From: an uncultured Acetatifactor sp.
Lineage (GTDB): Bacteria; Bacillota; Clostridia; Lachnospirales; Lachnospiraceae
DNA length: 29,295 bases
NCBI GenBank assembly: GCA_910589655.1
Contig: CAJUTJ010000070.1
Location: 1 to 29,295, forward strand
Direction: 5' to 3'
A program made the translations under genes and the position numbers. The notes under the pieces were generated by a model. The model was not told the origin of the DNA, ran no database searches, and saw only the letters and a list, made by a program, of their open reading frames with translations. Of this stretch, positions 7,551-15,106 are shown one piece after another (position 1 is the first letter of the stretch; every line of letters starts with the position of its first letter).

Positions 7551-7741
7551 AAATGGAACTGGATAGAAAGAAAATCGATATTTGTCGGGCAAGAAAGAAA
7601 ATGACCGTTGCAGATTTGGCAGAAGCCTACGGCGTAAGCCGAGCAAGGATGCATGCAATTCTAAACCAGAGGGAAGTATCTGTTGTTTCTGCTGGAAGAC
7701 TGGCAGAGGCTCTGGATGTAGATACAACTGAACTGATTTAA
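7547..7741 (+). CDS. XRE/Cro-type DNA-binding protein, 64 aa
   Basis: ATG 7547 overlaps the previous stop and follows GGAGATAGGGAG. Nearly the whole protein is one HTH domain: KKMTVADLAEAYGVSRARMH (helices 2-3, residues about 17-36) followed by LNQREVSVVSAGRLAEAL and VDTTELI, the usual XRE ending. It has no dimerisation or cleavage domain, so it is Cro- or AlpA-like in size. It is co-oriented with its neighbours, so it is not a classic divergent switch. Confidence 0.75.
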   Translation: MKMELDRKKIDICRARKKMTVADLAEAYGVSRARMHAILNQREVSVVSAGRLAEALDVDTTELI

Positions 7742-7807
7742 TTTTCAGGAAGAGGATTAGGAGATATTTTATCATTTGTTTGATTTGGAGGTTAGGAGGA
7801 TAGGGAA

Positions 7808-8299
7808 GTGAAATTTAAACAAAATGAAGAGTTGGGAGTGTTTGCAATACGAATAAAACAATTGCGTGAATCATTGAAGATGACGCAAAAAGAATTTGCA
7901 AATACAATACAGAGCACAGCGGCGACAGTTTCAGCTTATGAGAACATAACTAAAAATCCATCTTTATGGAATATAATAAACATTGCCAAAATTCATAACG
8001 TGTCAATTGATTGGTTATGTGGATTGTCTGAAAAAATGAGAAATGATGGAACATCAAAAACTTACACTGATGTAATTAATTTATTTGTGGAGGCTAAAAA
8101 CATATTAGGATTTGAGATAGGCAGTAAACATACAAACTGCATAACCATTCATGATAGAAACATGAAACAATTTATGGATGATTGGGGGAAAATGCTTTCT
8201 TTGTTACAAAATGAGAGTATTGATAATAAGCTGTATGAATTGTGGTTGGACAGCAAAAAGAAAGAATATGAGAATGTTAGTATAGAAAATGAAACTTAA
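7808..8299 (+). CDS. XRE-family regulator with unknown C-terminal domain
   Basis: GTG 7808 follows GGAGGATAGGGAA. Residues 10-75 are an XRE HTH (LRESLKMTQKEFANTIQ, then TVSAYENITKNPS). The next 85 residues are helical and carry no peptidase motif, so this is not a LexA/CI-type self-cleaving repressor. It is AT-rich, unlike the terminase genes. Its TAA (8297-8299) is three bases before promoter module A, so it closes one transcription unit as another begins. Confidence 0.75.
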   Translation: MKFKQNEELGVFAIRIKQLRESLKMTQKEFANTIQSTAATVSAYENITKNPSLWNIINIAKIHNVSIDWLCGLSEKMRNDGTSKTYTDVINLFVEAKNILGFEIGSKHTNCITIHDRNMKQFMDDWGKMLSLLQNESIDNKLYELWLDSKKKEYENVSIENET

Positions 8300-8301
8300 A
8301 T

Positions 8302-8335
8302 TCGGTACAACTCCCCCTCAAATCTCCTGTACAAT
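8302..8335 (+). promoter_or_regulatory. promoter module A (TCGGTACAAC-N18-TACAAT)
   Basis: The box TCGGTACAAC spans 8302-8311. Exactly 18 bases later comes the -10-like TACAAT (8330-8335), with AATCTCCTG just before it, as in other copies. The box starts three bases after the stop of the XRE gene. The spacer CCCCCTCAAATCTCC can pair with GGGGATTTAGGGGG at 8343-8356, so a dyad encloses the -10; this is unique to this copy. A run of eight G lies at 8352-8359. It drives the small genes from 8380. Confidence 0.7.
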
Positions 8336-8379
8336 ATCATTAGGGGATTTAGGGGGGGGATTGCGGAAAGGATAACTAT

Positions 8380-8667
8380 ATGATGATGGGAATGAATGAT
8401 GCCGTAGATTTTTTCATGGAGGTATCGCAGACCTTAGATGATAATGACGTAGAGACGGATAAGGAGTTTCCTGGAAGATATACACAAGCAATGAACAGGC
8501 TGAGATATGAGCGTGATAAAAGCTGCGGATCAACAGTAAAAAAGATTAGTAGCAAGAATAAAAGAGGGTGTATTGTAAAGTGTGGTAATTGTGGATCTGG
8601 ATGCATAGATAAAAATCCTCACTATCATTATTGTCCGAATTGTGGATATGCAGTTAAAGGATATTAA
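8380..8667 (+). CDS. small protein with C-terminal zinc ribbon
   Basis: ATG 8380 follows GGAAAGGATA; further ATGs at 8383 and 8389 are possible. The product has 95 aa: an acidic helical first half and a zinc ribbon (KCGNCGSGC, then CPNCGY, about residues 67-90). It is the first gene after promoter module A. Ribbon-only accessory proteins of this kind are usually adaptors or anti-host factors in phages; no specific role is visible. Confidence 0.6.
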   Translation: MMMGMNDAVDFFMEVSQTLDDNDVETDKEFPGRYTQAMNRLRYERDKSCGSTVKKISSKNKRGCIVKCGNCGSGCIDKNPHYHYCPNCGYAVKGY

Positions 8668-8698
8668 TTCAAGGGGAATTGTGGAGGTTAAGGGAAAT

Positions 8699-8878
8699 AT
8701 GGATTTCAAAATACCATTACATATTGCGAAAGAAATAAAAAGATATTGCGAACAGCAAGATTTTGATGATGATGAAAATAAGGAATCTTGCAGGTATTGT
8801 GTTTTTTGTGGCAGGCATGGGGATTGTATGTTGCATGATGATAAAATGGGATTTCCGAGCGGCTGGAAGACTCCGTAA
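8699..8878 (+). CDS. small Cys-rich protein, 59 aa
   Basis: ATG 8699 is chosen because GGAGGTTAAGGGAAAT precedes it; an earlier in-frame ATG at 8642 would overlap the previous gene and lacks a ribosome site. Cysteines occur as CRYCVFCGRHGDC (about residues 35-47), a compact four-Cys cluster near the C-terminus. It is probably metal-binding. It belongs to the accessory cassette behind promoter A. Confidence 0.6.
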   Translation: MDFKIPLHIAKEIKRYCEQQDFDDDENKESCRYCVFCGRHGDCMLHDDKMGFPSGWKTP

Positions 8879-8907
8879 TTGGTGGGAAAATAGAGAGGTA
8901 AGGGAAA

Positions 8908-9162
8908 ATGAGTGGTGATTTGATTAGCAGAAAGGCGGTTATAGATTTAATTGAGAGTTGCCATGTGTTTGAAGATGCCTACTGCCTGGTTGATTATATA
9001 AACGAGCTGCCTACCGCCTATGATGTGGATAAGGTTATGGAGCAGTTGGAAAGCGTGTCTATTCCAGAAAATAAAGTATTATACGCAAGTCCAGATGAAT
9101 TTGCACAGTTTTTAAAATTGAAGGATGCAATCGAAATTATAAAATCCGGCGGCATTAAATGA
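8908..9162 (+). CDS. conserved phage protein, DLISRKAVIDLI type
   Basis: ATG 8908 follows GAGGTAAGGGAAA. The 84-aa protein has the pattern SGDLISRKAVIDLIES, then INELPTAYDVDKVMEQLE, which I recall as very common in Clostridia phages. It is helical and acidic, with one Cys pair too far apart to suggest zinc. No biochemical function is known to me. Confidence 0.65.
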   Translation: MSGDLISRKAVIDLIESCHVFEDAYCLVDYINELPTAYDVDKVMEQLESVSIPENKVLYASPDEFAQFLKLKDAIEIIKSGGIK

Positions 9163-9175
9163 GAGTAGGTGTAAA

Positions 9176-9406
9176 ATGAAGTATAAATGCATAAAAGAAA
9201 TGTGCTTGCCAAAGTTCGATGGTGACGGTTTTGAAATACCGAATGAATATGGATTTGTGGATGTTGGCAGCATTTGGGAAAGAAATGACAGATGGAATCT
9301 TATCGGTGGCGATGTGCATCTGGATTCATTGGATGATAATTCCGATTTTGGATGGGTAGAAATGCCGATTGATGACTTGGAAGAAAATTTTGTGCTGATT
9401 GAATGA
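9176..9406 (+). CDS. hypothetical protein, 76 aa, beta-rich
   Basis: ATG 9176 follows GAGAGTAGG. The protein has alternating strands with conserved-looking Trp and Asp residues (KYKCIKEMCLPKFDGDGF, WVEMP) and an acidic end. Similar short proteins with a starting 'KYKCIKE' pattern occur in Bacillota phages, from memory. A further tiny reading frame (9403-9459, 18 codons) overlaps its stop as ATGA but is too short to call. Confidence 0.5.
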   Translation: MKYKCIKEMCLPKFDGDGFEIPNEYGFVDVGSIWERNDRWNLIGGDVHLDSLDDNSDFGWVEMPIDDLEENFVLIE

Positions 9407-9485
9407 AATCAGTGATTGTATGGGCGGTGGAATGTTTTGAGGTAATAGAACCATTTTGATAATGGACAAGGGAAAGGATAGGGAA

Positions 9486-9869
9486 ATGAAAATCATAGTA
9501 TTAGAGCGTGATGATAAAATAATTGTCACGGACGAAGAACAGCTTACAAAAGAATTTCATGAGCAGTATGAGAAAAATGGAAATGGAATGGATAAAGACG
9601 ATTTCTATTACGAATTTTTCTATTGTGAGCCAATAAATGGGTCTATTGATTATTCTGTCGAATATGACCGAATTGATTTTAAGTACGATAACTGGGATGT
9701 TGAACAGGCATATAACCATATTAAGTTGTGTTTGCAATGGTTAAAAGAAAATTCAGGTTTTACTAAATACACAATGTTTCATGTGCTGATGGCGATAAAT
9801 TCGTGTGGAGCAATCGGGAAACAGGAGTATGAGGCACTGCATGAGAAGTATTGCAATTATAGTGATTGA
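9486..9869 (+). CDS. hypothetical protein, 127 aa
   Basis: ATG 9486 is preferred over 9456 because AGGATAGGGAA precedes it. The protein is acidic and aromatic-rich: a short beta strand opening (MKIIVLERDDKIIVT), a Tyr/Phe/Asp-rich centre and a helical C-terminus with two cysteines. No recognised family. It is the last accessory gene before the terminase genes and has the AT-rich composition of the accessory set. Confidence 0.55.
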   Translation: MKIIVLERDDKIIVTDEEQLTKEFHEQYEKNGNGMDKDDFYYEFFYCEPINGSIDYSVEYDRIDFKYDNWDVEQAYNHIKLCLQWLKENSGFTKYTMFHVLMAINSCGAIGKQEYEALHEKYCNYSD

Positions 9870-9905
9870 CAGGCAGAAAGCATTTACAGATTGAGGTGAT
9901 AGAAA

Positions 9906-10424
9906 GTGGCGAACGTTGGCAGACCTCCGAAGTATAAAAGCAAGGAGGAAATAGAAGATAAAATTGAACAATACTTTGCAATCTGTGAGGGTGAGCCACT
10001 TCTTGATGATGAAGGGAATCAGGTGGTTAATAAATATGGGTATCCCTGCTGGATAAAGCCACCAAAGCCGCCTACGGTGACGGGATTAGCGTTGGCGTTA
10101 GGTTTCACAACAAGGCTTTCTCTGCTGAATTACCAAGGAAAGAAAGAGTTTATGAACACGATTACGCGCGCGAAGTCCAAAATCGAGGAATACGCCGAGA
10201 GCCGTCTATTTGACCGTGACGGATCCAACGGCGCACAGTTCAGCCTGCGGAACAACTTCAAGGGCTGGAATATCGACAACGAGCAGAAGCTTGAAATCGA
10301 ACTCCTGAAGCTGGAAAGCCAGGTCAAGGATAGCCATCCGGAGGAAGAAGCGGAGGATAATTTCATGGACGCGCTGAACGGTACGGCAGCGAAAGTGTGG
10401 GAGGAAAGCGGGGTAGAGGAATGA
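9906..10424 (+). CDS. terS: terminase small subunit
   Basis: GTG 9906 follows GAGGTGAT. The 172-aa product has the P22 gp3-like layout: VGRPPKYKSKEEIEDKIEQYF (residues 3-24), an HTH region with PPTVTGLALALGF (about 57-69), a central helical oligomerisation part with FDRDGSNGAQFSLRNNFKGW (about 101-120), and an acidic tail. It recognises packaging sites and stimulates the large subunit. The large subunit gene follows after one small gene, the standard order. Confidence 0.85.
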   Translation: MANVGRPPKYKSKEEIEDKIEQYFAICEGEPLLDDEGNQVVNKYGYPCWIKPPKPPTVTGLALALGFTTRLSLLNYQGKKEFMNTITRAKSKIEEYAESRLFDRDGSNGAQFSLRNNFKGWNIDNEQKLEIELLKLESQVKDSHPEEEAEDNFMDALNGTAAKVWEESGVEE

Positions 10425-10777
10425 AGGAGTATCATGCAATAAATATTCTGGAAGGAATATTTGAAAATTGTGTAAGAGATAATGATAAGGAGTATATTGA
10501 GAAGAATCTTGCTTTTGCAGAAGCTGTAAAGGCATTATCTGAAATCCAGCAGTACCGGGCCATCGGCACAGTCGAGGAATGCCAGGAGGCAAGGGAAAGA
10601 CAGAGGGCTAAGAAACCAAACAGAAGGGAAGATAAATACATTGACTTAATACAACATTATTCATGTCCAGTATGCGGAAGATATTTCGGACAGGCAGGGA
10701 TTCATAGCGTTATTTTGTTTGACAAACCCAAATACTGTACTTGCGGAAACGCTATTGATTGGAGTGATACCGATTGA
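10421..10777 (+). CDS. small zinc-ribbon protein between terminase genes
   Basis: ATG 10421 overlaps the small-terminase stop (ATGA). The 118-aa product has helical residues 1-70 and a C-terminal ribbon, CPVCGR (about 85-90) and CTCGNAIDW (about 105-113). It overlaps the TTG start of the large terminase by four bases, so the three genes are translationally linked. I recall such ribbon proteins near Clostridia phage terminases; a role in packaging is inferred only from position. Confidence 0.65.
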   Translation: MKEYHAINILEGIFENCVRDNDKEYIEKNLAFAEAVKALSEIQQYRAIGTVEECQEARERQRAKKPNRREDKYIDLIQHYSCPVCGRYFGQAGIHSVILFDKPKYCTCGNAIDWSDTD

Positions 10778-12096
10778 GCGACATTAACACCCGGATAGAA
10801 AACATCCGCAAAGGCATAGCACAACGCGCTGCCGCCATGAAAGCAAAGGTGCAGAAGCAGGGCTTCCAGTTTAAACCGTTCTCCGCCAAGCAGAAGAAAG
10901 TCCTTACATGGTGGTGTCCTGCAAGCCCGGTCAAGGATATGGACGGCATCATAGCAGATGGGGCAATCAGGAGCGGGAAAACGCTGTCTATGTCGCTGTC
11001 GTATGTGCTGTGGGCGATGAACAACTTCAACCAACAGAATTTCGGTATGGCAGGCAAGACGATTGGCTCCTTCCGACGAAACGTCCTCTTTTGGCTGAAA
11101 CTGATGCTTGCGAGCAGAAAATACACGGTGATAGACAAGAGAAGTGACAATCTGCTGATAGTCAGTAAAGGTAATACTGTCAATTACTTTTACATATTTG
11201 GCGGTAAGGATGAACGGTCACAGGATTTGATTCAGGGAATTACCCTTGCCGGGTGCTTCTTTGATGAAGTAGCACTCATGCCGGAATCCTTTGTCAATCA
11301 GGCAACCGGGCGATTGTCTGTTGATGGTTCTAAGATGTGGTTCAACTGCAACCCGGACAGCCCCCGGCACTGGTTTAAGGTCAACTGGATTGATAAGGCA
11401 GAGGAAAAGCGGCTTGTATATCTGCATTTCACCATGGACGACAATTTATCTCTGTCAGAACGAATTAAGGCGCGTTACCGCGGCATGTATGTTGGTGTGT
11501 TTTTCAAACGCTACATAGAGGGGCTGTGGTGCGTTGCAGAGGGGCTTGTATACTCCATGTTTGACGAGGACAAGCATGTTTCCGACAAACACATGACTGG
11601 GGCAAAAGAATGGGTAGTGTCTATCGACTATGGAACGGTCAATCCTTTTGCGGCTGGACTATGGGCGTTTGATGGACGGCACGCACAAAAGGAATCTGAA
11701 TACTACTACGATAGTAAAGAAACCGGAATCCGGCGAGATGATGAAGCCCATTACCAGGAAATATGCAAGCTGATAGGGGATAGAAAGGTATCATTTATCA
11801 TTGTTGACCCGTCTGCTGCGTCATTCATTGAAACGATAAAAAAGCATGGTGATTACATAGCCAAGGGCGCCGAAAATGATGTGCTGGACGGAATCAGGGT
11901 GCAGACAACATTCCTGAACAGAGGAATTATCAGTTATTACAAAGACTGTGAAGCAACCATAAATGAGTATGGGCTGTATTCGTGGGATATGGAAAGCCCG
12001 GAGGACGCTGTTATAAAGGAGTTCGACCACTGCATGGATAGTGACAGATATTTTTGCTATACATTCCTGCGGCGGCGGTTGAGGTGGAAGTATTAA
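10774..12096 (+). CDS. terL: terminase large subunit (PBSX-type)
   Basis: The protein has 440 aa with TTG 10774 overlapping the previous stop. ATPase: Walker A GAIRSGKTL (about residues 64-72), Walker B GCFFDEVALMP (about 153-163) and the coupling segment FNCNPDSPRHWF (about 190-201). Nuclease: SIDYGTVNPFAAGLW (about 285-299), IIVDPSAASF (about 343-352) and DHCMDSDRYF (about 422-431) supply the metal-binding Asp residues of the RNase H-like fold. It cuts concatemers and drives DNA into the capsid through the portal. Length is normal and intact. Confidence 0.95.
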   Translation: MSDINTRIENIRKGIAQRAAAMKAKVQKQGFQFKPFSAKQKKVLTWWCPASPVKDMDGIIADGAIRSGKTLSMSLSYVLWAMNNFNQQNFGMAGKTIGSFRRNVLFWLKLMLASRKYTVIDKRSDNLLIVSKGNTVNYFYIFGGKDERSQDLIQGITLAGCFFDEVALMPESFVNQATGRLSVDGSKMWFNCNPDSPRHWFKVNWIDKAEEKRLVYLHFTMDDNLSLSERIKARYRGMYVGVFFKRYIEGLWCVAEGLVYSMFDEDKHVSDKHMTGAKEWVVSIDYGTVNPFAAGLWAFDGRHAQKESEYYYDSKETGIRRDDEAHYQEICKLIGDRKVSFIIVDPSAASFIETIKKHGDYIAKGAENDVLDGIRVQTTFLNRGIISYYKDCEATINEYGLYSWDMESPEDAVIKEFDHCMDSDRYFCYTFLRRRLRWKY

Positions 12097-12128
12097 GAAA
12101 TTGGCTATATGGTAGAAAAGGGAAAGGT

Positions 12129-12347
12129 ATGGATAGAACAAAATACAACAAAGCAAATAGATTAAGGAATGATATAAAAGAATTGAAATTATTGCAAAAT
12201 ACATTGGAAAGAGAGAATGATATTTTATGTGGTTCTGTCGGAGACCCTGTGTTTTGCCACAAAATAACGCCAGAAATGAAGAAAACATTACTTAAGATGT
12301 GTATTGGAGAGATTGCTACTCTTGAAAAAGAGTTTGAAGAACTCTGA
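12129..12347 (+). CDS. small coiled-coil protein, 72 aa
   Basis: ATG 12129 follows AAAGGGAAAGG; the in-frame reading upstream overlaps terL and has no ribosome site. The product is basic at the start, then a helical, Leu/Glu/Lys-rich segment (DIKELKLLQNTLEREND) and a second helix at the end (IGEIATLEKEFEEL). It is likely a small coiled coil. AT-rich relative to terL. Function unknown. Confidence 0.5.
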   Translation: MDRTKYNKANRLRNDIKELKLLQNTLERENDILCGSVGDPVFCHKITPEMKKTLLKMCIGEIATLEKEFEEL

Positions 12348-12382
12348 TGCATCTTCCAATTCGATAAGGAGCGTATAGGAAA

Positions 12383-12613
12383 ATGGAAATAGGATTCTAT
12401 CATGGAGCACTAGGCGACAGTTACGAAAAGCAAGCCAATGATCAGGGTTTTACTTTGGGAGATAAAACAGAATTATTTGACAAAATAGGATACGCTTATA
12501 ATTTGTTAAGAGTTCGTGGATATTTGACGGACAGTCAAGCAGATATGGTTTGCAAGAAAATTCAGAAAGACCTTGTTAAATCGGTTAAAAAGATGAAGAG
12601 TGCGGAGGATTGA
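12383..12613 (+). CDS. hypothetical protein, 76 aa
   Basis: ATG 12383 follows AAGGAGCGTATAGG. The protein has a glycine/aspartate-rich opening (YHGALGDSYEKQANDQGF) and a helical rest, with one cysteine and a basic, Lys-rich C-terminus. Its start resembles short phage proteins beginning 'HGGLGDPYEKQANEQGY', which I recall in Clostridia phages. No function known. Confidence 0.55.
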   Translation: MEIGFYHGALGDSYEKQANDQGFTLGDKTELFDKIGYAYNLLRVRGYLTDSQADMVCKKIQKDLVKSVKKMKSAED

Positions 12614-12617
12614 TAGA

Positions 12618-12959
12618 ATGAGCATTAGCGAACAGGTAAAGGAACTGAGAATGGCGGCAATATACAAAGAACATTCTCTGCGAGAATTATTGGAGAAAGC
12701 CGCCGACACGATAGAATCCCTCTCTTCCAAACTGCAAGCGGCGAATATGGAGCGGTCAGCGGATGATTGCGGCGGCGGGTGGATTGAATGTGATAAGGAT
12801 AATTTGCCGGATAAAGAAGTCTTATGTTGCGACCAGTGCGGAGAAATGATTCTGGGTTATGTTTCCGAGGACAAAACAAGCGATACTGGATTCTGTGCGG
12901 AAAATGATAATGTGTATATGTACAACTGCGTTAAGTGGATGGAAAAGCCAAAACCATGA
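12618..12959 (+). CDS. DUF551-type protein
   Basis: ATG 12618 follows GGAGG; earlier in-frame codons overlap the previous gene. The N-terminal 40 residues are a coiled-coil-like helix (LRELLEKAADTIESLSSKL). The C-terminal part starting GGGWIECDKDNLPDKEV (about residue 51) and ending in VKWMEKPKP is the DUF551 pattern (GWI...LP...V...W). DUF551 proteins are widespread in phages with unknown function. The CCDQCG motif inside it could bind metal. Confidence 0.7.
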   Translation: MSISEQVKELRMAAIYKEHSLRELLEKAADTIESLSSKLQAANMERSADDCGGGWIECDKDNLPDKEVLCCDQCGEMILGYVSEDKTSDTGFCAENDNVYMYNCVKWMEKPKP

Positions 12960-13045
12960 GCCTTAACAAATCCATCACCCACGGAAAAGAACAACGCAAT
13001 CCATACCAGGGAGCAAGGAAAAATGACGCGAAAAGAAAAGTTTGA
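12956..13045 (+). pseudogene. 5' remnant of a small phage gene (MSLNKSITHGKE type)
   Basis: ATG 12956 overlaps the previous stop. The peptide MSLNKSITHGKEQRNPYQGA matches the start of a small Cys-containing protein common in Bacillota phages ('LNKSIEHGKEHRKPYRG...CRNHGSCxxC'), as I recall it. Here the frame leaves that pattern after about 22 codons and stops at 13045, losing the Cys motif. A matching-looking tail, KNDKRELRQVQELEEYNG, is open in another position at 13219-13284. The gene thus looks split by a segment carrying the ORF at 13023-13223. Confidence 0.45.
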
Positions 13046-13223
13046 AAAATTTTATGAAAACGGATATTTGTATCATGTAAAAATACTGTATTCCAGTGGT
13101 GGATATAAATATGCAAATTTATTCTCATTAAAGGATTACGAAATGGGGAAAAAGATTGGCTCTATTGTTGGATATCGTCACATGAATATCTTTGAAAGAT
13201 TTTTATACAGAAACAATCTGTAA
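13023..13223 (+). CDS. small hypothetical protein, 66 aa, AT-rich
   Basis: ATG 13023 follows AGGGAGCAAGGAA. The product is aromatic and basic (many Lys, Tyr, Phe), with a short strand-rich centre and an N-terminal helix. It overlaps the remnant of the 12956 gene by 23 bases in another frame, and its base composition is clearly more AT-rich, fitting an insertion. No family recognised. Confidence 0.5.
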   Translation: MTRKEKFEKFYENGYLYHVKILYSSGGYKYANLFSLKDYEMGKKIGSIVGYRHMNIFERFLYRNNL

Positions 13224-13295
13224 ACATAAGAACGATAAAAGGGAACTGCGGCAGGTGCAGGAGTTGGAAGAATATAACGGTTAGGAGATGGGGAA

Positions 13296-13568
13296 ATGAA
13301 AATCTATGCAGATAGATTAAAACAATTGATTGATGATAATGGATTAACGCAAGCGGAATTTGCTAAAAAAATAGGAATTTCTCAAAGCGTAATATCGTAT
13401 TATACGCTGAACAAAAGAGAACCAGGGATTTCGATAGCTAAAAAGATAGCTGACTTTTTTGGGGTTTCCGTTGATTATATGATTCGTACTGATGAAGAAC
13501 TTTCTGTAAATAAATTAGACAGTAAATGGAAAAGTAATCTGATGAACAAATTTAACAAGGTGGTTTAA
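13296..13568 (+). CDS. XRE-family transcription regulator, 90 aa
   Basis: ATG 13296 follows AGGAGATGGGGAA. Residues 5-65 are a canonical XRE HTH (LIDDNGLTQAEFAKKIGISQ, then VISYYTLNKREPG and FFGVSVDYMIRT). The C-terminal 25 residues are basic. It sits directly before the portal gene with no gap (stop 13566-13568, portal ATG 13569), an unusual place for a regulator. It is a candidate controller of head-gene or cassette promoters, which is inference. Confidence 0.75.
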   Translation: MKIYADRLKQLIDDNGLTQAEFAKKIGISQSVISYYTLNKREPGISIAKKIADFFGVSVDYMIRTDEELSVNKLDSKWKSNLMNKFNKVV

Positions 13569-15041
13569 ATGGGTTTAATCGCATGGATTAAGGAGAAGAT
13601 AAGAATGTTATTTAAAACGGACGCTGAAAAGGCTTTCGGTGTGGAAACGTACCTGTCGCCGGAAATGGATGCTGCTATTAAGCTGTGGGGGCAGTTGGAG
13701 AGCGGGAAGCCGCCTTGGGTAAAGGGCGATACCCGGACAATCCGCTTTTCAAACACTGTTGCCCGGGAACTGGCTAAGCTGATTACACAGAATATTGACA
13801 TTAAGGTGCAGTCAAAATATGGAACTGGAGAAACCGCCAAGAGAATCCAGAAAGCCATTGATGATTATTTCTTGAAGAATGCCCAGCGAATTATGCAAGA
13901 TGTGATTATGTTGGGCGGCTCTATGGCGAAGTGGAACGGGAAAGGCATGGACTACATACCGCCGGATCGGTTTCTTGTGACTGAATTTGACAGCAACGGG
14001 GAAGTGACCGGGGCAATATTTTTCTCATACTACCAGAAAGAAAAGAAATTCTACACACGGGCAGAATGGCACAGGTTTGAGGACGGCGAACGCCGGGACG
14101 AAGCCGGGGAGAGCGTGTCTGTCAGAGTGTACAGAGTATCCAATAAAGCGTTTGTTTCTGATAATCAAGATGAGATCGGCAAACCGACAGACCTAAAAAA
14201 CACCAAATGGGCGGACATTGTGCCGGAGTTTACAGCAGAAAACCTTGAAAAGCCTTTATTCGTGTACATAAAGAACCCATACAGCAACACCATAGACCCG
14301 GACAGCCCATTGGGGGTATCGTGCTTTTCGGAGTGCATAGAGGAACTGCGCTGGCTGGATATTGCAATGTCCACGCTGGGGGTGGAAACGGAGGACTCCG
14401 AACCGAAAATGATTGTTGGGCAGTCTGCAATACAGTATGCAGAAGCGAACGGAATTGAGCTTCCGCGAATGGTGCTTAAGACCGGACTGGACGATATGAC
14501 GGATAAGCCATTTGAGCAGTGGCAGCCGACGCTGCAGGTCACAAGCCGAATAGAGGGTATAAATTTTTATCTGAATATTTTATCTGCCAAAGTAGGATTA
14601 GATGTTGGATATTATGTGTTTAACGGTCAAAGGATAGTTGCCGCAACTGCGACACAGATAGAATCTGCGGAAAGAAGAACGGTAAATACTGTACTGGCAT
14701 ATAGGCAGGTTTTGGATAGACCAGAATCGAATGGTGATGGGAGAGTAGGTGTTATACATGACATAGCATATATCATTGATTCTATGTCTGTAATTAACGG
14801 AGAATATCCACCATCGGAATATGGGAACTATGAGATATTCTGTGATTTTGCGGATATTGTCGCAAATAAACAAGAGGATATGATGTTAGACCTTCAATTA
14901 GCAAATCAAGGGTTTATGTCAAAAGCGGCATTTCTTGTATTGCATAGAGGGTACACGGAAGAAGAAGCCAAGAAGATGGTCGAGGATGCCAGAAAGGAAA
15001 ACGAAGCAAAACAAGAAGGAAGCCTTTTTGGTGAAGAGTAA
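13569..15041 (+). CDS. portal protein (SPP1 gp6/A118-type)
   Basis: The protein has 490 aa with ATG 13569. The N-terminal half (MDAAIKLWGQLESGKPPW, FSNTVARELAKLI, YIPPDRFLVTEFDSNGEV) is the clip/wing region of SPP1-type portals. The C-terminal half has the helical crown-side pattern (SAERRTVNTVLAYRQVL, TEEEAKKMVEDARKE). It forms the dodecameric DNA channel and docks the terminase. From about 14560 to the stop, base composition turns AT-rich while the protein stays in frame, and the end, QEGSLFGEE, is nearly repeated at the end of the downstream endonuclease (PKEGLFGEE). This suggests that the 3' third was replaced together with the inserted cassette. Confidence 0.9.
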   Translation: MGLIAWIKEKIRMLFKTDAEKAFGVETYLSPEMDAAIKLWGQLESGKPPWVKGDTRTIRFSNTVARELAKLITQNIDIKVQSKYGTGETAKRIQKAIDDYFLKNAQRIMQDVIMLGGSMAKWNGKGMDYIPPDRFLVTEFDSNGEVTGAIFFSYYQKEKKFYTRAEWHRFEDGERRDEAGESVSVRVYRVSNKAFVSDNQDEIGKPTDLKNTKWADIVPEFTAENLEKPLFVYIKNPYSNTIDPDSPLGVSCFSECIEELRWLDIAMSTLGVETEDSEPKMIVGQSAIQYAEANGIELPRMVLKTGLDDMTDKPFEQWQPTLQVTSRIEGINFYLNILSAKVGLDVGYYVFNGQRIVAATATQIESAERRTVNTVLAYRQVLDRPESNGDGRVGVIHDIAYIIDSMSVINGEYPPSEYGNYEIFCDFADIVANKQEDMMLDLQLANQGFMSKAAFLVLHRGYTEEEAKKMVEDARKENEAKQEGSLFGEE

Positions 15042-15106
15042 AATGGTACAACTGAATCTGCAATCTGTATTAAAATTAAAGTGTGAGGATAGCCCGACGG
15101 GGCGAA
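15039..15106 (+). repeat. 68-bp direct repeat, copy 1 (stop codon + promoter F + leader start)
   Basis: This stretch, from the portal TAA to the GAA after the GCCCGACGGGGC hairpin, recurs at 16477-16544 with three differences in 68 (at 15052, 15068 and 15081), 1438 bases downstream. It contains a stop codon, the promoter module and the first half of a structured leader. Recombination between copies would delete the endonuclease, the Cys-rich gene and the minor capsid gene. Confidence 0.9.
15043..15076 (+). promoter_or_regulatory. promoter module F (ATGGTACAAC-N18-TAAAAT)
   Basis: The box ATGGTACAAC (15043-15052) begins two bases after the portal stop. The 18-base spacer ends AATCTGTAT, followed by TAAAAT (15071-15076). 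The spacing is identical to five other copies. A start about seven bases after the -10 would fall at 15081-15083, exactly the first base of the leader's closing helix. It lacks a good TTGACA at 17 bases, so the box may bind a phage activator rather than act as a sigma -35. Confidence 0.75.

Noticed and set aside
9403..9459. Eighteen-codon ORF overlapping the stop at 9406
   Set aside because: The ATGA overlap is attractive, but there is no ribosome site of its own and the peptide is too short to judge.
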